Shown in pieces: positions 58,961 through 64,000 of a stretch of 64,000 nucleotides of DNA (positions within the stretch are counted from its first letter, which is position 1; each line of letters opens with the position of its first letter). This DNA comes from Abelmoschus esculentus. Its lineage: Eukaryota > Streptophyta > Magnoliopsida > Malvales > Malvaceae. The notes under the pieces are model-generated. The model was not told where the DNA came from, did not search any database, and saw nothing but the letters and a program-made list of their open reading frames with translations. The stretch lies in assembly GCA_035048815.1 (NCBI GenBank), contig JAUCBN010000055.1, positions 7,501 through 71,500 of the forward strand, in the 5' to 3' direction. Both the position numbers and the translations under genes were made by a program.

Positions 58961-61203
58961 ATGGGTTCAAGATTCCTGTCTCATCAGCTCAGCAATGGGC
59001 TTTACGTATCAGGCAGGCCAGAGCAGTCTAAGGAAAGAACTCCCACCATGAGCTCTGTAGCAATGCCTTACACTGGTGGTGATATTAAAAAGTCGGGAGA
59101 GTTGGGGAAAATGTTCGATATCCTCGTGGATGGCTCTAAGTCCCGGAAATCTGGACCTATAAGTGGTGCCCCTTCAAGGACTGGATCTTTTGGAGGAGCT
59201 GCTTCACACTCTGGACCAATCATGCCTACTGCAGCACCTCGGGCAGGCTATACCACCTCTGGTCCTGGACCTTCAGGAGGCATGTCCGGTTCAGCTTCTT
59301 TAAAGAAGTCAAATTCTGGACCACTGAATAGACATGGGGATCCAGTAAAGAGAACATCTGGCCCCCAATCTGGTGGACTAACATCGAGTGGACGCCAAAA
59401 TTCTGGTCCTATCCCTGTTCTTCCTGCAACTGGTCTCATCACGTCCGGGCCTATCTCATCAGGCTCACTAAATTCATCCGGGGCTCCTAGAAAAGTATCT
59501 GGTCCTTTGGATTCAATGGGATCAATGAAAGTACCTGGCACTGCTGTGAACATTCTTAACCACGACAATGATGAGTTTTCTTTTAAGAGGAACTTCCCAA
59601 AACCGATCTTATGGTCGTTGGTACTGCTTTTCGTGATGAGTTTCATTGTTGGTGGTTTTATTCTCGGAGCTGTTCACAACGCCATTCTCCTCATAGTTGT
59701 GGTGATCCTTTTTGGTACTGTTGCTGCATTATTTGCTTGGAACTCTTGTTGGGGAAGAAGAGCAATCATGGGTTTCATTGCTCATTATCCAGATGCTGAG
59801 CTCCGAAATGCAAAGAACGGGCAATTCGTGAAGATCTCTGGGGTATGTGACAATGTTATAATTTTGGCAGCCTAACTTACAAAGCATCTGGTGTTTGTTG
59901 GTACTGTTTCCCTCGAGTGTTAAATCATTCTGTTTTTATCTTTAATCTCTGTATCTCAAGGCTCCAACTTTTTGACTCATATCTTTCTGAGAATATTATT
60001 ACTGATTCCAAGGGTGCAGGATGCTTTCTGGAGTTACCACTTTGTTTTGTTGATTTTTATGTGAAGTATAATGTTAATGTTAATATTTCTATATGTTGCT
60101 TCACATATGTCAATTAATTAATTGCCACAAGATGGAGCCTGTTCACAAAATCCGGATTTGTGTAAATTGTAAAACTTTAATGATTGGATATTTGAAATTG
60201 CAATTTTGGTAAGACTTAACTCAATGTTTGGTTGTGTTTCTTGAAGATTGTAACATGTGGAAATGTGCCTCTTGAGTCATCCTTCCAGAAAGTTCCTAGA
60301 TGTGTTTATACATCTACTAGTTTATACGAGTATTGTGGATATGATTCCAAAGCTGCCAATCCTAAACATCGCCGATTTACTTGGGGGGTTCGGTTGTCAG
60401 AAGTAAGTTATTGGAGTATATTCATTTATCAATTGGACATTTTTGTTTACTGAGTGGATTTAGATCTATGATAAAGAAGGCATGCTCTCATGTCGAAGCA
60501 GATGAGGTCTATTTTGATATGGTACAAGAATAGGGGAATTATTTAAGGATGGCAAAATAATTCGGCCCTTTTTTAATATTTTATCCTTTTCTCCCTTTTG
60601 GTTGGAACTTTGTGTCCATCTTTTGATAGATGCGTGCGGTTGACTTCTACATCTCCGATTTCCAGTCGGGTTTGAGAGCATTGGTAAAAACAGGCTATGG
60701 AGCTAGGGTGACTCCTTACGTGGATGACTCTATCGTCATTGATGTTAACCCTGCCCAAGAAACATTACCTCTGGATTTCATTAGGTGGCTCAGAGAAAGG
60801 AACCTTTCAAGTGATGACCATGTAATGCGGATAAAAGAAGGGTAAGTTTCCTCTCTAACTATTGTGTGATGGATCTAGTCATTATTTGACAAAATCAAGC
60901 AAAGTAAGGCCAGTATCCGGATCTGTTTTCATTTTAGAATAAGCTGGTTCCAGGAAAATTCGGATCAAGTATTTTGACTTCAAAATTTACATATTCTTTT
61001 ATAGTTGTAGGTATATCAAAGAAGGAAGCACGGTTAGTGTAATGGGAGTTGTTCAAAGAAACGACAGTGTGCTCATGATTGTCCCCCCATCCGAGCCCAT
61101 AACAACAGGATGCCAATGTGCAAAGTGCATCTTCCCGTCCGGTCTCGAGGGTATTATAGTTAGATGTGAAGATACATCAAAGACCGATGTTATTCCGGTT
61201 TAG
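58961..61203 (+). CDS. Uncharacterized membrane protein, At1g16860/At1g78880 family
   Basis: Four exons (58961-59842, 60247-60402, 60630-60841, 61011-61203) give 480 residues; family members have about 475. The start MGSRFLSHQLSNGLYVSGRP is family-typical. Residues about 60-200 are low-complexity with repeated (S/T)SGP motifs. Two adjacent hydrophobic helices follow (about 218-262: ILWSLVLLFVMSFIVGGFIL, then ILLIVVVILFGTVAALFAW). The conserved C-terminal domain reads VTCGNVPLESSFQ, CVYTSTSLYEY, VDFYISDFQSGLRALVKTG, and ends EGSTVSVMGVVQRNDSVLMI...VRCEDTSKTDVIPV. Databases have called this family 'ubiquitin-specific protease C19-related', but I see no protease active-site motif. The function is unknown. 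In Arabidopsis a paralogue lies beside VHA-A and AVP2, as here within 18 kb. Confidence 0.95.
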
Positions 61204-62003
61204 CAGTATGCGCCTGGTGAACATTTTAAGGTAACATTTGTTTATTTCTATGGCAATGGCGCATACAAGAGAGGATAGTGTGATGATTTAGGAAGCTTGA
61301 CAGGGGCTTGTCTTGATTTTGTCATTTTAACTCTTTGTATAGTTCTTTGTTTTCGATGCTGTTCCTGATCTTTTATTTTTTTTTTTTCTTTCAGTACCTG
61401 TGTTTGACATCTTCATCCGACATGAGTATGGAATATGACCTTCCCAATACATTAAAAACGTATCCGATGCTCTCAGCACCTCAGGCAGAGTAGAATAGGG
61501 CTCGGGGGCTTTTGTAATGTGGGATTGGTTTGATGTTAGGGAGCAGATTGCAATTATGTAAAATAGGGACAGAAGCTATGTTTCTGCATTGTTTTATATA
61601 TATGACAAAGTTGGCATTTTCTTTAATTTATTAATAGAATGCTTAAAGACTTGTGTTATTATAAGAGATTAGTGAGGCCTGTAAAACTCACCCAATCCAT
61701 TAGCAGCCTATCAAATTTGCAATGATTTTAAAATGATCTACATGTAAGTATTTGTGAGTGTTTAAGCAAAAGTATGATGTAGCAGTTTCCTTCCATAAAT
61801 ATAGAAATTTCCAATATGCAAAATGGGTAGTTCGTTGCCCAAATGATCAAATAATTTTTGGCTCTACGAAGATTGGTTGGCATGAGTAATTCGTTTCCCA
61901 AGCTAGAGTGAACCTCAAATGTCAAGTAATTTATACATAGCATATATTCATTTGTACATACACACATACATTCATACCTAGACCTATAATCTTTCACCCT
62001 TTT
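61204..62003. other. 3' UTRs of two convergent genes
   Basis: Holds the 3' end of the At1g16860-like gene (possible 3' UTR intron, TTTCAG at about 61395) and, from the right, the 3' UTR of the F-box/kelch gene. No further gene. Confidence 0.45.
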
Positions 62004-62971
62004 TCATAACTGAAGGACCAACTCCACCAGAAATAGTTCACCATCAAACCTAAGCCCGGCTGGTTCAGCAGGCTGAAGCAATCCATCGACCATTCCGCCA
62101 AACACATACAGATACCGACCTGAATCATCAATGCAGGCTCGATGAAATGATCGGCACCCGGGTTTATAACCTTCGGGTTTAAGTCTTCTCCACTTGTTCA
62201 ACAATATCTTTGAACTCAATCCTGCTGGATGCATCTTTTCTAATGATATGCGACTGATATCCAGCACCCAGAAATCATCTTTTCTATGCCTCAATGAATC
62301 TTCTCCTCCATGAATTAGTAACTGTCCCCCGACTATTGATGTAGCCAAATGTCCGACTCGTGGGAGTGAAACTCCAGCCGGTACGTTCTGCAAGTCATAA
62401 AAGACTTGAACCCATTTCGAGTAACCTTCAGACACATGCAACACCCATATATCATTCAAAACTTCGTATCCCAATCCTCTTCCACCAAACAAAATTGTCT
62501 GTGTTTCGCTGATGCATGTCAACGAATGTCCTGAACGAGCTGGAGGCGACGGATGGCTAATGATCTGATGCCATGTTCCGAAACAGTGATTATCTGACAG
62601 TTCTATAACCCATGTATCATCTAACCTCACACCATTCAAACCAATTCCACCATGGACGACCATCCTCCTGGAGCTTATACAACAAGCAGCATGGGCTCCT
62701 CGCGGTGGGGGAGACGTCGATCCAACATCAAGCAGACGCCATGACAGTGAGATGCCAAGGCTTTCATGGATTGAAACTTGTCCCACCCATGTATCACTGT
62801 GCCGGTCGCCTCTGTCATTGATTCCTCCGAACAAAACAAGATAATTTTCAATGACAACACATGTATGGCCGAATCTTCCACTCGGGATACCTGTTTGAAT
62901 CTTCTGCCATTTTATGATCTTCTGAGAATTGTTGCCGATGTAAGCTGCCCATGTGTCATCAAGATGACGCC
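62004..62971 (-). CDS. F-box/kelch-repeat protein, At1g51550-like, 3' part
   Basis: F-box/kelch proteins select substrates for SCF ubiquitin ligases. This last exon on the minus strand starts after an acceptor (ACTATTAG) at 62972 and encodes about 322 residues with kelch units: GRFGHTCVVIENYLVLFGGI, RGAHAACCISSRRMVVHGGI, RSGHSLTCISETQTILFGGR, RVGHLATSIVGGQLLIHGGE and RSFHRACIDDSGRYLYVFGG. It ends LRFDGELFLVELVLQL. The F-box and first kelch part must lie in an exon beyond 64000. The exon itself shows no break. Confidence 0.9.
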
Positions 62972-63485
62972 CTAATAGTAGAAAAAGTTCAAAATTCTGT
63001 GATATAAACCACATACAAGCTACTCAAACTCAGTTCGAGTGTCAGACATAGATATGATTTCCCCCTAAGTTTTTATGTTTTAATTTGGAGGGCCATATCT
63101 CGTTACCATGTTAAAAATGTGTTAGAACAAGATAAAATAAAATCAACACAAGGAATGCTTCATCAAAGAAGTGAGATACTCAAAACTCAAATGTATCAAA
63201 CGCAGATCCGTGTATCACATACTCTCATCCAACACTAACCTTAAAAATTTAGTCATGGCAATATTAAACACGACAGAACATGCAAAAAGAAACACAAATA
63301 TGTAAGATCTATATAATACAAGAAGATGCATAATATAGGAACTACGAAAAACAATATATGTGTTACCAAATAAAACTAAAAAATACAGTATACTAATTTC
63401 ATAAATTCATAAGAAACAATAGAGAAAACCATCCAAGGAAACATGCAACAAAAACAAAAGAAAAATCAAAAGATTGATACATATA
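62972..63485 (-). other. Intron of the F-box/kelch gene
   Basis: AT-rich, no coding frame. The intron continues through the pogo-like element at least to the window edge. Confidence 0.6.
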
Positions 63486-64000
63486 CAGTAAAACCTCTAT
63501 AAATTAATTCCCTTGGGACCATCTAAATTATATTAATTTAGAGAGATATTAATATATCGATAAATTAATAATTTATTACTTAAAAAAATCTCAATTCATG
63601 AGTTAGGGCAATCTAATCCAGAGAAGACTAATGATGAAGCAGCCTCAAGTGACTTAAGTGAGACAACTTTTGAAGAGGGCTTACATGAACTTGAGAATAT
63701 GATCAACGATATTGGCTATCGCAATAAAATAGACGTCGATAACTAGTCACGCGAAAGGAAGCATTGAATGCAGCAACAACTCTTCACAATTTTTTATTGC
63801 AGTTGGAGACCTCAACACCGGAACTTGTGGGTGTAATTAAAAAAGTTAGAGATGAAATTGAATTAAATTTGAATTTTAAAAAGAAACAAATTACAATAGA
63901 TTCATATTTTAGCAAGTTACCAAAGTAGTAATTGTAATATTTATGAATTATTAATTTATAGTTTTGATGGGACTTTTATATTTATAAAGGGGATCTTTAA
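63486..64000 (+). mobile_element. Emigrant/Lemi1-like pogo transposon, truncated by the window edge
   Basis: It starts with CAGTAAAACCTCTATAAATT, which matches the Emigrant/Lemi1 inverted repeat as I remember it, preceded by TA (63484-63485), the usual target. Inside at about 63606-63927, in broken frames, is the C-terminal end of a pogo/Tigger-type transposase: LHELENMINDIGYRNKID, then after stops NAATTLHNFLLQLETSTPEL, VRDEIELNLNFKKKQITIDS and YFSKLPK-stop. The main DDE part is absent, so this is an internally deleted copy. The right terminus lies beyond the edge. Confidence 0.8.

Noticed and set aside
59248..59646. Open frame of 132 codons on the minus strand
   Set aside because: It lies opposite exon 1 of the At1g16860-like gene. 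The Ser/Gly/Pro-rich coding repeats create it as a shadow.
1..64000. A bacterial-type defence, phage or CRISPR system
   Set aside because: All recognised genes are intron-rich plant genes or plant transposons, with no repeat-spacer arrays and no operon-like gene order.

Overview
The window is plant nuclear DNA. It is AT-rich, the genes have many introns with GT-AG borders, and the encoded proteins are close to Arabidopsis proteins recalled from memory. A rosid eudicot fits best. Cotton or a relative is possible, but the sequence alone does not prove it. There are no rRNA genes, CRISPR arrays or operons, and I recognised no tRNA.

Six complete genes can be reconstructed exon by exon. They are an ECT-type YTH m6A reader (9009-15091, +, 653 aa), a type II K+-independent H+-pyrophosphatase (21066-30100, +, 802 aa), the V-ATPase catalytic subunit A (34387-41041, +, 623 aa), the sterol delta-7 reductase DWF5 (42512-47459, -, 433 aa), a membrane-anchored kelch protein like At3g27220 (49301-54944, +, 436 aa), and an At1g16860-like membrane protein (58961-61203, +, 480 aa). 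The 3' part of an F-box/kelch gene like At1g51550 (62004-62971, -) runs off the right edge. The H+-PPase and V-ATPase A genes are two endomembrane proton pumps in the same orientation about 4.3 kb apart. From memory, the Arabidopsis homologues AVP2, VHA-A and an At1g16860 paralogue are also close neighbours, so this looks like an old conserved gene block.

Four decayed genes lie between the intact ones, all on the minus strand: a MYB-CC (PHR1-like) gene without most of its MYB repeat (589-2645), a U-box/kinase pseudogene (about 15870-16765), a DUF1666 gene with a frameshift and missing core (30533-31906), and a 28-codon start of a FAM32A-like gene (41908-41994). This pattern suggests gene loss after duplication.

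Mobile DNA is concentrated in introns and spacers: a LINE RNase H relic (7300-8010), a Ty3-gypsy integrase relic in ECT intron 1, a rearranged Ty1-copia insertion in H+-PPase intron 6, an inverted-repeat element in VHA-A intron 1, and an Emigrant/Lemi1-like pogo element at the right edge. The most unusual local structures concern splicing. They are two GC-AG introns, a duplicated 3' splice site 51 nt apart whose upstream use would add a stop, and a kelch-gene intron built from decayed copies of its own splice junctions.
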